A DNA stretch of 64,000 nt from Polytolypa hystricis UAMH7299 (taxonomy: Eukaryota; Ascomycota; Eurotiomycetes; Onygenales). Under the pieces are notes generated by a model. That model ran no database searches, had not been told where the DNA came from, and worked only from the letters and a program-made list of their open reading frames with translations. Of this stretch, positions 44,530 through 55,751 are shown piece after piece. A program made the translations under genes and the position numbers. Position 1 is the stretch's first letter, and the number at the start of each line of letters is the position of its first letter. Where the stretch lies: contig PDNA01000032.1 in assembly GCA_002573605.1 (NCBI GenBank), positions 1 through 64,000 on the forward strand, in the 5' to 3' direction.

Positions 44530-45972
44530 CTAGTAGTAGAAAGTCTCATCAGTGGTGCGACCACGGTTCCACTTGGGCTCGCTGCCGCGGACATAAATGT
44601 CCTCGAACAGGATGCGAGGCGTGGCGTCCGGGACTGGCATCTTCTCAGCCTCCGCAACCTCGGCGTCAACGAAGCTTCTCGCGTTCTTGTCAATGGCCTT
44701 GAGCTCGTCCTCAGACGTGATGCCCCAGTCAAGCAGCTTCTGCTTGAGACCCGCAATGGGGTCGTTGGTGCTGCGCATGCGCTGGATCTCCTCACGAGTG
44801 CGGTATGTGGTGCCGGGATCGGACATGGAGTGACCGCCATAGCGGTAGGTGACGTATTCGAAGACTAGAGGACCGTGGCCCGCGACGGTGTATTCTCTGC
44901 CGTACTGCACGGCGGCTTTGATGGCGAGCACGTCCATGCCGTTGACCTTGAGACCGGGGATGTATTGGCCACGCTTGTAGTAGTCGGTCATAGCAGAGGA
45001 TCTGTTGGCAGATGTGCCCATACCGTATTTGTTGTCTGAGGAAATGTGTTGTTAGTGTCATAGTTCCATAGCAGTGAGGCTTTGAGAGATGGAGGAAATG
45101 GCTAGACTTACTCTCGCAGCCAAAGATCACAGGGAGGTTCCAGAGCTTAGCCATGTTGAAAGCCTCAAACACCTGACCCTGGTTGGAAGCACCATCACCG
45201 TACAAACAGATTGTAGTGTTGGGATTGCCGTTGTACTTTTGAGCGAACGCCAGACCAGCGCCGATGGGAACCTGAGCGCCGACAATACCGTTACCACCAT
45301 AAAAGTTCTTTGCGAACATATGCATAGATCCACCCTTGCCATAGGCAATACCCTCACGACGCCCAAGGAGTTCACCAATGATCGATTTCACGGTTCCGCC
45401 ACGCATCATCGCAAAGCCGTGGCATCGATAGGCAGTGATCAATTTATCATCGGGGGTGATGGCATGCTCGATACCAGCGGCCACGGCCTCTTGGCCGGTG
45501 GACAAATGGCAGAAGCCTCGAATCTTCTTCTCCTTGTATAGACGATCGGAAGCCATCTCCATCCGCCTAGCAACCGGACATTAGATTGCGTTCTCCATGC
45601 GCCTTTCAAGGCACAGACTCTTGATGGATTGTTGCTTACCTTATCGTAACCATATCGCGGTACATCTGCTTGAGCTCTTTCTTGGTGGTCTGGAGGGTGT
45701 ATGGAGGAGGGTCGAGTTCGTAAGTCTCGAAGCTCTCGTCAGAGAGCTTGACTGTGAAAGGCTTGTCATCTTCCTAAACAGAGATTGTTAGAGTAGTTCG
45801 CAATTGATGAGGTTTATCATGGCGGATACAATCGGATGGTGCGACTTACTGCTGGGATATCCTCAGCGTGAGCTGAGGCCGCATCGGTGGTGACGGATCG
45901 TCGAACCAAGGGAGCAAAAGCCTTGCGGCTTAGCGGGGCCACCTGGCGCGCCCGAACCGCTCTGGAGAACAT
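44530..45972 (-). CDS. PDA1: Pyruvate dehydrogenase E1 component subunit alpha
   Basis: Thiamine-diphosphate subunit of mitochondrial PDH, pyruvate to acetyl-CoA. Exons 45972-45850, 45773-45640, 45566-45112 and 45035-44530 give 405 aa. The presequence is Arg-rich (M-F-S-R-A-V-R-A-R-Q). Y-R-D-M-V-T-I-R-R-M-E and F-C-H-L-S-T-G-Q-E-A open the fold. The TPP motif is G-D-G-A-S-N-Q-G-Q to C-E-N-N-K-Y-G, with the Asn pair rebuilt across intron 3. The regulatory loop Y-R-Y-G-G-H-S-M-S-D-P-G-T-T-Y-R-T has the phosphorylatable Ser of E1 alpha. A start at the in-frame upstream residues (46134) would add a non-mitochondrial-looking N-terminus, so the ATG at 45972 is chosen. Confidence 0.97.
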
Positions 45973-47242
45973 TGTGAAGAGCAGTCGGGAAAGGAGAAGG
46001 GCCAATTGACGGAAATGCAGACAGGAAGAGAGAGAGAGAGAAAGAGAGGGAGAGGGAGAGAGATTGTGAGACTTCGGTGATTGATTGATATCGTCAACAA
46101 TTGAATTAATTAATTGGAGATGTTGGGAAGCCAAGACCCAGCGCTAGGCCTGTTGCGGCAAGGCGTGGCTATATCCAGAGGGTACTTGGGTTGCAACTGA
46201 GTTTTAGCGCACATCGCAGGTACCCATTATTGCACACCGAACGGCTCCATTGTTGTTGCTTCCAGAATGCACCGCAATGATTACATCCTGCTTGAATGAC
46301 TACTACATAGTTGTAAGAGTTCTCAGAATTTACTAGGCCTGCGTTATGCCTTCTATCAGCTGGGTTGTCCTGAAGCGACGTATCTGATGCAGAATATTCT
46401 GCACGGTGAGATTACTATCATGACATAAGGCTGATACCTCCAGTTGTGAGGAGACGTTGGAAAGAAGCGCCCCAAAAAGTCATAAAAAGAAGAGGGTCTT
46501 TTCATGCTTCTAGGGCAAAATTGGTCTCGTCCATTGAATCGAAGAAGTTCTTCCCCCAATTTTTATTTATTCATTGGAGTCATCGAGCCTACCTCCCGGC
46601 GTTACCAAACCCTTCACAGCCCCCCGTCCAATCCCAAGAGTTGCCATCAAAAATTATATCGCAATTGGCCTTTGCCTTCTAGGCGCCTTTATAGAGGAGA
46701 TCTCCGTTGCAACCCCTTTCTCGCCGTGTGGAAGGAGCTAAGACGAATGTTTGCAAGAAGGCGTCATTAAAGATAATCTTACGGTCCGGGTTGTCTTCCT
46801 CTAGAAAGATCGAGAATCGAGAACATATCTGCCTCAATATCACAGGTGGTAGTTTGCGAACCTCGTCCGACTTGTTCTGAATACTTCTACATTCCACCTT
46901 TATACATAGCTACAATTTTGGGGTGTTGATGTTTAAACCCCTTGCTAAAAGAGTTTCACAAGGCATCGACCTAACGAGATATGAACGCCGAAGTTGAACT
47001 GCGAATTATAATCGAGCGCTGACTTTTTGAATCCCTCTGTCGACTCATTCACGCTACTGTTAGGGTAGTACATAAGTAGTTAGCCTGGGTGATTTTCAAG
47101 TGAAGGAAAGCTGCCTCTCAATTATCTATTTGAGTAGTTAGTTGCCTCTTTTCTTTGAGAATAAGAGATCACCCCTCAAGCTGTCATCCTCCTTGCGTTT
47201 CTTCGCTATACCGACCCCGCTTATCTACAACCAAAAAACGAA
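45973..47242. promoter_or_regulatory. Divergent promoter region (PDA1 / 2EXR gene)
   Basis: 1.27 kb between divergent starts. Includes the purine tract listed separately near PDA1. No gene supported. Confidence 0.5.
46027..46063. repeat. GA-rich microsatellite upstream of PDA1
   Basis: GAGAGA...AAAGAGAGGGAGAGGGAGAG-type run about 55-90 bp upstream of the PDA1 start. In the gene's own direction it is a CT-rich block, common in promoters and leaders of strongly expressed fungal genes. Confidence 0.85.
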
Positions 47243-48346
47243 ATGGACGGCCAATCACTACGGTCACTGTTTACGGGTATATACCTAGAAACACAGGAGA
47301 TATTGGCATGTGCGCTCCTTACAGATGAAGATCCACAACCTAAGGCAATTGATAACCAAAAATCATCTCCGTTTTTCACACTTTTACCTCCCGAAATTCG
47401 TAACAGGATATACGAACTCGCGTTCCAGTCTACTTATCGCTACTCAAAACCATACGACAGGAACCAAATGTTCTACCGGCCAGATTTCGAATATGCGAGG
47501 CGGACCAATATATCCCTGCTCCAGACCTGCCAGCTCGCGTACGCCGAAGCGTCGCTGATCCCGCCTGCCATCAACAAGCACACATTTTGGTACCATGGTG
47601 CTCCCCCGGGTATCCGTAATTCGAATAGTCCGGTTTCATATTTTAGAGATATGAGGTGGGAACAGTGTGCCGTAGTTCAGCACTTGCACTTCTTCGGACA
47701 GCAATATTGGCTTGACAGCGACTCTTTTTCTCGTGTTTGTCACACAATCTATAGGATAGGCGTTGCCCCGAAGAAAATATCTCTTACCCTGAGACACAGT
47801 GAGTGGGCGAAATGGGATTGGTCATATATCGACTCTTTTGGTATCGATACTTTCCAGGAAGGTCACATCAGTCCTCATAACATGCCAATGGAACAACAGC
47901 AACAACCTACAGTCGATGATCGCTGCTGGGGCTTCCACTTCCATCAAATTCCCAGCCTTGAAGTGGTGGAGATTGAATTCGAGGCTAGGATGCGGAAGAA
48001 AGCGCAGATCGATGACATTGCCCAGCGGGCGCTGACGTGGAAATTCCGGCATCACGATCAGGAGGAGGGATATTACCTGGTTGTTGATAGGTCTAAGACA
48101 AAGGTCAGCACTTGGATCGGCATAAAGGAGGGGTTGCTAAAGAGAAGAACCCGTCGTCGTCGCACCTTGCCCGCATGGGTGGTTCACCCCGTCGGGCACA
48201 CTGGCGCTTCAAATGACGACAAGTCCAAGGATGGAGCTACTATTGAAACGGCAGGTAGTCAAAAGCGGGAAGTTGATCCAGAAATAGAGGAGGAGTACTA
48301 TATTGTTTCAATGACGTGGGAGAAACAGCGAGAATGTGCAGGCTGA
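47243..48346 (+). CDS. 2EXR/F-box-like domain protein, 367 aa
   Basis: Single exon of 367 aa from the first ATG (M-D-G-Q-S-L). Residues ~50-95 carry F-F-T-L-L-P-P-E-I-R-N-R-I-Y-E-L-A-F, the hallmark of the fungal 2EXR family (related to F-box starts), followed by I-S-L-L-Q-T-C-Q-L-A-Y-A-E-A. The central part has many aromatic residues. The C-terminus is basic (R-R-T-R-R-R-R-T-L), then an acidic D-P-E-I-E-E-E-Y-Y strand. These families are large in Pezizomycotina and mostly unstudied; an adaptor role in ubiquitin ligases is only a guess. Confidence 0.8.
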   Translation: MDGQSLRSLFTGIYLETQEILACALLTDEDPQPKAIDNQKSSPFFTLLPPEIRNRIYELAFQSTYRYSKPYDRNQMFYRPDFEYARRTNISLLQTCQLAYAEASLIPPAINKHTFWYHGAPPGIRNSNSPVSYFRDMRWEQCAVVQHLHFFGQQYWLDSDSFSRVCHTIYRIGVAPKKISLTLRHSEWAKWDWSYIDSFGIDTFQEGHISPHNMPMEQQQQPTVDDRCWGFHFHQIPSLEVVEIEFEARMRKKAQIDDIAQRALTWKFRHHDQEEGYYLVVDRSKTKVSTWIGIKEGLLKRRTRRRRTLPAWVVHPVGHTGASNDDKSKDGATIETAGSQKREVDPEIEEEYYIVSMTWEKQRECAG

Positions 48347-50792
48347 TGGCGGTGATGGGCCAGGGTTCACACGCACAAATACCTGTAGAATGTAGTAGTC
48401 TACATTTGTTCACACCATAGCTTATATATTTCAAGAGATACTTATCTCGGAAATTTTCAAGGAGAGCGTGTGTTAGGGAGTAGGTTCATACCTGTGTATT
48501 CCTTTTCTCTCCCAGGTGCTCAGCGAGGAGGTGTTTGTAGCGCGTTGAAGTGGCCGTGATATCATTGTGGTGAGATGAGGAATCAGACAAGTGACCGTCT
48601 GTGGAGGGCGAGGAAGGAAAGAATCTAGTCTCGGGATCGGTGATTGTACTGCTAATGTCGAAGATACGGCCGGCGTGGGCTCGATGCCTATTGTATCCCA
48701 ACTACCCACGGATCACGAGCAGAGTTCCCAGTCGTATCCTTTTGTATCCTTTTGTATCCTGGTCGCCAATCCCCAAACTCCTCTAGAACATCTAGAGTCC
48801 ACATATAAAAGGATATCCAAGGCTCAGCCTCCTCTTCAGTGAGCACTACAATACCCATGTGGATTCAAAAGAAGCACTGCCAGTTATATGCCATGCTAAT
48901 TCACAGATAGAAATTCATGAGCTGCACAAATCTCAACAATACGGGTATTTGTAGAGCTGAAATCCCATAGCCATGACACAGAAGCTTGTAGTCCAGGAAA
49001 AAAGGGTTATCACAGGAGAGGAGGTCAAGGCTGTTGGTGTCCATGATTCCACTATTGTCAACCACTGTGATATCTTTGTGTGACCATCCTGCTGCTATGA
49101 AGTTGAGGATGGTCTGTTCTTTTAAGGTATGATTTTGTGTAAAGCTAATGAACAGAGGAGTTCAAGGTCGCTATTTGATTGGCGACGGAACATTGTATGA
49201 AGCAACTTGCGGCATGAACTACGCTACCCAGTGGGCGGAAGTCTCCTAAGAGATAGCGTGTCCTCGAAAGATGTGGCAATGCTTGCTTCCGAGCCAAAGG
49301 AGGCTGCCATCCAGAAGGACGAACGGATACTGTTACGAGACAGCATATGAGAAACAAGAATACTTGCCAATGAGGAAGAAGACTAGTGTCTCTCATCCTG
49401 TAGGCTCTTTCGTGTTTCAATTTTGCGAAGCTTGATTAATGGCATGAGAAAACTTGTAGGAGCTGATGACAGCATCTAGCACAGATAGCACGATCTATCC
49501 GCAAACATGCATTGTAATGCAAGGTGCTGTCCCTTTTCCGTAATGCCTCTGCATTAGGCAAGGCCCTTGTGAGCAAAATAAATCAAGCCAGCGTGATACT
49601 GGATTTCTTCTCATCCTATTCAACTTCGCAGCGGAATCAACTGCCCTTCAGACGAGGCTTCCCACCAACGGTTACACGCTGCACCCCGATCCATGAATCC
49701 ACAAAGACGCCCAAAGGATCACCCCATCAGCAATGTTGAAATTGACCGCATGTTACCTCATGCACTTTGAAGCAAGGCAGATATTGAGCTTCAGTGTAGC
49801 TGTGAAAACGGCGTGGCAAGGGATGGAAATAGTCGATGGATTAAAGGTAGAAGGAGTGATTCAGCCTCGGGACTCGCGTGTTCGAACAACTTTGAATCTA
49901 TACAAAGCAGCAACAATTTCCAAACATCCCATACATTTCCCCCTCGCTTAGAATCATCGATACAAGTATAGTTGCTGCGTGGAGGTGGCGCGTTATTGAA
50001 TAACCGCCGAAGGTTGGCAATATAGCAACCATGCTCCAGTAAATCGCCCAGGATTTGAAACATCTGAAACACCCTCCCTTTTTAACGCTTCAAACTCATG
50101 CCCTTATCGAAGAAATATTGTTTGCGTCTGACATGATGGGTTTAAAATGCGCAGCAGCAGAGATATGCCTATCTGCCTTGTATTTCGCCTTTTCCCCTAT
50201 CCATGCTCTCCACAACCGTGGCGGATAGAACTCTGGGGACGGAAACGCCTTGCATGTTTCAATTAACAATGCGTGAAGCTAAGCATTTGAAGGCTAAAGC
50301 TAGGATAATTGGCTTGTTCCTTCTATCCTCTCCATATATCATGTTTTCATTGATATTCTGTGCCGAGATTGGTTTCTCCAATATAATTTAAGCGCCGACT
50401 AGGACTCGAGCTCCCTGGCGCAACATCTGCCATCCACTGATAGGAAAAGCAGAATACATACTCGCCTTATGCTGTTCTATTTTTGAAACGGCATGTTTGG
50501 GGTTTCGAAATAAGCATATTTTCGCCCTGGTAAACAAAAGCCGGGTGGATGGAAACATGTTTAAACTTCATCTATATAAGAGCTTGGGCTTTATGCCTCC
50601 TATGATGGGGTTGCTACACACATTTAAAAGCTCTGAGATTATCAGTTTTTCCTCTTTTTATATTCAAGAAGCTGTTAGCATTGGCCTACAGAAAGTCTTA
50701 TCCATTTTGTTTTCTCTCCGCGCGTTGAAACTAGACGAAACTCAGGACACTTGAACAACAAAGCTCAGTTGGGAAACGGCGGACCCGCCAAA
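48347..50792. other. Gene-poor intergenic region, 2.4 kb
   Basis: No full gene found. It contains a short minus-strand open frame with repeats (48688-48858) and several frames that begin without ATG and look random. The DNA is of ordinary base composition, not strongly AT-rich. It may hold decayed coding sequence. Confidence 0.45.
48688..48858 (-). other. Short open frame, possible coding relic
   Basis: An ATG-initiated 56-codon frame with protein-like composition (M-G-I-V-V-L-T-E-E-E, then F-Y-M-W-T-L-D-V-L-E-E-F-G-D-W). It includes three 10-bp-period copies of GTATCC(TTTT) at 48734-48760. The frame next to it continues with D-T-I-G-I-E-P-T-P. Too short to name; listed as weak. Confidence 0.2.
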
Positions 50793-51602
50793 ATGGAATA
50801 TCCACATCTAAAATCAAACCATATGGACCACTCTCTCCAACATGGAGCATACGGATTTACAAACCGATATCCCACAGGCCATCATACTAGCCCACATCAA
50901 GATGCCCCTTTTCCGACAGTCACAGCATCGGCAGCAACGAATAGAGGACGAAATACACCACCTCTTAATACACAAGGGCATTCTTCTCCAACACCTTCAA
51001 TTCACCGCCATGACTTAAAAGCCGCATTCGATACCGCTGCAAGGCATTTAGAAAAGCAGAAAACGCCAGCGATCATAATTGCCTTTGACGGCGCAGTTGA
51101 CACTCTCTACTTCCGAACTCGAGAGACAACCACCGATCTGGGCTTTCTCAGCATTGCTAGTAGAGAGCAGCAGCAGGTGCTTGAAGCGGCCTCCGCTCTC
51201 GCAGAGAAGGACCCTAAGAGCCCGCTTGAGAGGAACTGGCTGAATAGCGAACAAGACCGCATCCCACAAGCATTGCACACAGAACTCATCCAAGAGGCAA
51301 TGGCCCAGCAGATTGTCGTGTATCACCATCCTTGTCTCCAAGTCCTTGCTGGACCCTGGCTATATTCTTTCTGTGTCCGCGTCGATCGACTAGTTACAAG
51401 AACTCATCGATCGTACGATCTGAGTGACGCCGTCGACCATCTACATCAGTATATCGAATTGCATGGACAGCAACCGGTTCGGAGCAACTATATCACTCTT
51501 CTGGCGAGCCGATATGGCAAGCAGGTGACGGCACAGGTACTGGATGAAGTTGAGGATCTTTATCGTCAGAGGTACAGAAAGCCCGGGATATTCTTGGTTT
51601 GA
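50793..51602 (+). CDS. Hypothetical protein, 269 aa
   Basis: Single exon from the first ATG (M-E-Y-P-H-L-K); the frame is open further upstream but only with a TTG. Residues 1-70 are His/Pro/Thr/Ser-rich and disordered. Residues ~71-269 look folded and helical: A-F-D-T-A-A-R-H-L-E-K-Q, A-I-I-I-A-F-D-G-A-V-D-T-L-Y-F, E-R-N-W-L-N-S-E-Q-D-R-I, and a tail E-V-E-D-L-Y-R-Q-R-Y-R-K-P-G-I-F-L-V. No signal peptide or membrane helix is clear. I do not recognise the family. Confidence 0.7.
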   Translation: MEYPHLKSNHMDHSLQHGAYGFTNRYPTGHHTSPHQDAPFPTVTASAATNRGRNTPPLNTQGHSSPTPSIHRHDLKAAFDTAARHLEKQKTPAIIIAFDGAVDTLYFRTRETTTDLGFLSIASREQQQVLEAASALAEKDPKSPLERNWLNSEQDRIPQALHTELIQEAMAQQIVVYHHPCLQVLAGPWLYSFCVRVDRLVTRTHRSYDLSDAVDHLHQYIELHGQQPVRSNYITLLASRYGKQVTAQVLDEVEDLYRQRYRKPGIFLV

Positions 51603-53647
51603 GGTTCAATTGTTTCTTTTGTTTTTTGTCAGCTGTATTCAAGCATCTTTTCAGTTTGTTTTATTGTTGCATTGATAGGTTTATGACTAGATGGTGCGCC
51701 TTTCCTTTCCTTTTCTTGTGGTTTTGTTTGCAAGTACCTCATATACAAAATTGCCTCAACATTTCAAGACAGAGATTTGGATTCAACAAGTTATATATGT
51801 TTGCCAAAGTGCGAATCACCCCAGGGGCAAGACGTCCTGGATCAGAACTGGGCATAAAGCTTCTCGTAGTTATTAGTAGCTTTGGCCCAAGGGTCGTCCC
51901 TTCTACGTAAAGGACGTGGAAGAAATGACGGCGACTAGGCTCCCTCTCTCTACTGAGAACGACGAAGGCTCGCCGATTGCGACTTCCGTCACCTGTATAA
52001 CTGTGCCGTTCGTACATGCCCTTTATGGAATCGAGAGACACCTCCGTTGCACCTTACTTTGAGCCCATTTCAAAAGTCGCGCCTTCTATTTTCACAGGTG
52101 GGAAGGTACGACCCCTATCCCGCCTTCTATTTTTCGGTGACCATGACTCGCCAGCCATGCTAAGAGCCTTGAACGATAGCCTCTCATCGCAAAGTTCCGA
52201 GTTAAGTTCATGTCCCTCTAGTCGCACCTATGCATCACTGGTTTAGGAAGAATAGTCACGCGTCCCTATCTCTCAACGCTGGTGAATATCAAGCGGACCA
52301 TTGAAAGGGTTCGGATAGACGAAGGAGGGTTGTTTTCGGCGCATACTGATAACCATCACAAGCAAAGACGGGATGGGATAGTGTCACTCTCACACCATCT
52401 TGAGACCCTAGTTCCGACGCGGTCAAACTCTGATATTGGGGACCTTTGGGCCCTGTGGGCGCGAGAGACGTTCGGTCCACCGCGGAGGTGTGGCGAATGC
52501 ATTCCATGCATGAACTAATCCCCTGTTTGAAGAAGAAAACTCGGAAGTCCCGAGTTCCTAGTCCTGGTTCCCCGAGGAAGTTAGAACCTTCTAGCTTCAG
52601 GAGTTTTTGCTTTTTTTATTTTAGTTTCTAATAGCGCGAAATCATGCTTTTCAGTCTTTTGTTACGGGCGTTGCGTTCATTGGTCGATCTATTAGCCTTC
52701 GATCTCGGCTCTTGATCTGGGCTGGAGTTTATTCTTCGCGCGTGATATGTTTCCAAGGGACAGAGTTGCTCTGCCGATCGGTCGGCTTCGAACCGATAAT
52801 GGTGTTAGAATGGGTGAAACTGCTTCGTTCATAGCGAGGGTGGAGTTAGTTCTCTCTTCCTCTGTCAATGGCAATATCTTGATACCTCAATCAAGTTTCC
52901 CTGAGGGTCTTTTGTTGGGTTTGAGGGGAGGGAGGTTTAAAATATGCAAACCAACCTTTGTTATTGTCAAGACCATGCCAACAATGAAAAAAAGGGGGTT
53001 TCAGCTTGCAAAGCTAATATTGATTGACTATTTTAATAGTGTGACTAGCACAAGCATCCTCTCTCTCTCAAAGAAGGTTAGTAGAGAGCATTTATGATCT
53101 GAAATAGAGAACACCTCACTTGCCGACTAAACACCTTCTCGAGCTGTGGGAATGATGCAGCAAGTTTCTAGAGAGAGTTCATCTGCATGTTCATGCAGGA
53201 AGAGTCCTGTCAAATGTCTAACTCTTGCAGGGGGGGGGTTGGATGGTGGTGTGGGTGTTGTGCAGCTTGACAAAAGAGCTAGCAATGACTTGCATGTGCT
53301 GTCTTGTCTGGTACTGTATGGTATTGATTGTAACCATGTTGTTTTCAATACATACATTACACAGCATTACACAACTTTATCTCAACCACCAACAACCAAC
53401 CACAGCATCCATCTTCCCCAACATCGCCTTTGGGAAGCCATGATTCAAACTTTGTTATTCAAGAATAATGGGTGATTCGATTATATAAAGATATTAAGTG
53501 TGAAGTTACAAGACTACAGAGAACTCTGTACATAAAAATATGTCAATAATATTCACAAGAAGGAAAGGATGGTATAATCCACAAAGACCTAATCAGTCAA
53601 GGAATGAAAAGAAGCACATCAATTGCAGCATCTCACGGCCTCACCCT
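51603..53647. other. Gene-poor intergenic region, 2 kb
   Basis: Convergent 3' space. It includes a minus-strand open frame at 52692-52874 without ATG and a duplicated CGCCTTCTATTTT-like motif (about 52080-52140). No gene is supported. Confidence 0.45.
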
Positions 53648-55751
53648 TTAAAATCCCTTCCGGCACAAGCGTCCAGTCTGCGTGGTCAACCACTCCTCCT
53701 GGTCAGTGACATACCAGCCCTCGCTACCAACCGCAGTGGGCGCCCAGAAGACATCCCACGGGTCTGTCGCTTTCTTGATCTGGAGCAGTCTGTCATAGCT
53801 GGATCCATAGAAGGCCTGGGCAAAGTCTGGCTCCATCACGTCGCCCTCATTGCCATAGCCACCACCGCCAGGAGTAACCTGTCGGAGACGCTCCATCCAG
53901 TCATAAGTGATCTGTCGGTTCGTGGCCTCGACATCCTCAGGTGGTGTGTCGGGAGCCCATCCACCGCCAACGATACCGAACATTACAGCCTCACGCCATG
54001 CGGGATTGACGGCACTGTCGGGTGTGCCTGCCGGCGCAGCTCCGTTAACGTTATATCCAATCAGAGCGGATCCTTCCTCGACGACGCTGCGGATGGCGGC
54101 GAGAGTTGAGTTGAGGATGTTTTCATCTTGCCAGTTCTTCTTGGGGAAGAGGCGCGAAGCTGTGTGCAAATTGGTATTGCCAACAGTTTCGGTGGGGAAG
54201 TGGGTGGACCATGTGTCATAGAAGTTGTCGTGTTCAAAGTATTCTGCCTGGAACTCGAAGCCCAAGGCTGCCCACTCGGCGAACAAAGGAGCGACCATAG
54301 CCTTGAAGTCGGTGAGGCTCATGCCAGGAACTGTCCATGGGTGCATGGTCCACGTGTAACCAATGCCGGGACCGCGCGAGAAAAGGGTGGAGTATCCATA
54401 GGTGCCCTGCTCAGCGTAAGATGGGAATTCGCTCCAATAAGCCTCCATGGCGGCCCAGAATATTTCGTCAGTGTTGCTGGTATCGGGTCCGGTCAAGATT
54501 GTCCATGTCAAGCCAGAGAAGGACATCTTGGGATACACCTTGAGAGTCATGCCTGTGACAACACCGAAGGTGGAACCGCCACCGCCACGAAGGGCCCAGA
54601 ATAGGTCACGGTTATTGTCTTCATCAGCTATGACGAAGCGTCCATTGGGAAGGACGACATCGATGCTGAGGACTTGGTCGGCGCCCATACCGTATTTAGA
54701 CGACAAGGGAGAGTGGCCACCACCAGCAATATAACCGCCAGTAACGCCCACGCCCTTGCACTCGCCACCAACCGCGGTCACGCCATACTGCTTAGCGGCC
54801 GCGTACAATTCGCCTACTTGGACACCAGCACCAAGCTTAAATGCGGGCCCCGAGTATGACTTGGATTTGTATGTTTCGATAAACTTGATGTTCTTGAAAT
54901 GATGCGTCCAGATCGAGAGTGCGCCGGCCCCGGTCGATCTGCCCAGGAAGTCGTGGCCAGTATTGCGAACAACGAGACGGAGATTGAGGTTACGAGCGAA
55001 GTTGATTGCCAATTGAATCTGAGCGATGGTAGTAGCCTTAACAACATATGACGCGTACCCACCGAGCTCGCAGGTACCTGTCTCGCTGTTTTGAGGAAGG
55101 CAGGTCTGCCCCTGATACAGAGGAGACATGACGGAAGAGGGATCATTGGCGCTGCGCAGAGTCAGTCACTTCGGTTCTTTATTTCAATTAAGTGACCAAA
55201 TGATCCGGGGTAGTCTTACTGAGTTTCAGATTTAGTCCAGTTATCGAGAAGGTTCTGGCACTTGGCCTCATCATAGTGTTTGGTGCTATTATAGCAGACG
55301 GCACCAATGGGAACAGTCTCGATGAGTGCGCCTCCAGTCAAGAGGTTGAACACCTTCCAGATAACCTTCGAGGGCCAGAAGAAATCACCAGGGAAGGTCT
55401 TGCAGCTTGTGAACGCCCGCTTGGCAACATCATCCTTTGGGAACTCGAAAAGTGTGATATTGCTCAGCTCCAACTCTGTTAGGTTCTCCAGAGCGGCATC
55501 AGTGAGCAAGATATATTCCAATCCGCTAGTCTCATCTATAACGGCTTCTCCAGGTGGAGAAACAGTCCCCTCAGTAGCAGCTAGATTTCTTGCATTAGCA
55601 TTTATTTACGCATACATATATGTTCCCTTGACGAGAACAAAAAGGCAAAGAGTCACGTACGTATCACTTCTCCATTTTCATTAATGATAGTCTGGGCATT
55701 TACGAACCCAAGGGCGCCTGCTAGAAGTAGCGCGCTAGTGAAACGAACCAT
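53648..55751 (-). CDS. Secreted FAD-linked oxidoreductase, berberine-bridge-enzyme type
   Basis: Exons 55751-55661, 55580-55220 and 55151-53648 give 651 aa. The signal peptide is M-V-R-F-T-S-A-L-L-L-A-G-A-L-G-F-V-N-A with likely cleavage before Q20. The VAO-type FAD domain shows V-V-R-N-T-G-H217-D-F-L-G-R-S, the His that binds FAD covalently. G-G-E-C282-K-G-V-G-V-T-G-G-Y matches the second, cysteinyl FAD attachment seen in BBE-like enzymes. R-G-G-G-G-S-T-F-G-V-V-T is the next core motif. The C-terminal BBE segment has A-F-Y-G-S-S-Y-D-R-L and D-P-W-D-V-F-W-A-P. N-glycosylation sequons include N-L-T and N-I-T near the N-terminus. Such enzymes oxidise alcohols, sugars or alkaloids; the substrate is unknown and no biosynthetic partners are adjacent. 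Confidence 0.93.

Noticed and set aside
45973..46134. Longer N-terminus for PDH E1 alpha from an upstream in-frame start
   Set aside because: It would precede the Arg-rich presequence with residues coded by the GA/CT repeat; the ATG at 45972 gives a normal mitochondrial signal.
52770..52800. tRNA-like B box (GGTTCGAAGCC) on the minus strand
   Set aside because: The T-stem has a mismatch and no matching 5' acceptor strand or A box lies at the right distance.
52692..52874. 60-codon minus-strand frame
   Set aside because: No ATG at its start, no splice context and no family resemblance; kept only as a note on the gene-poor region.
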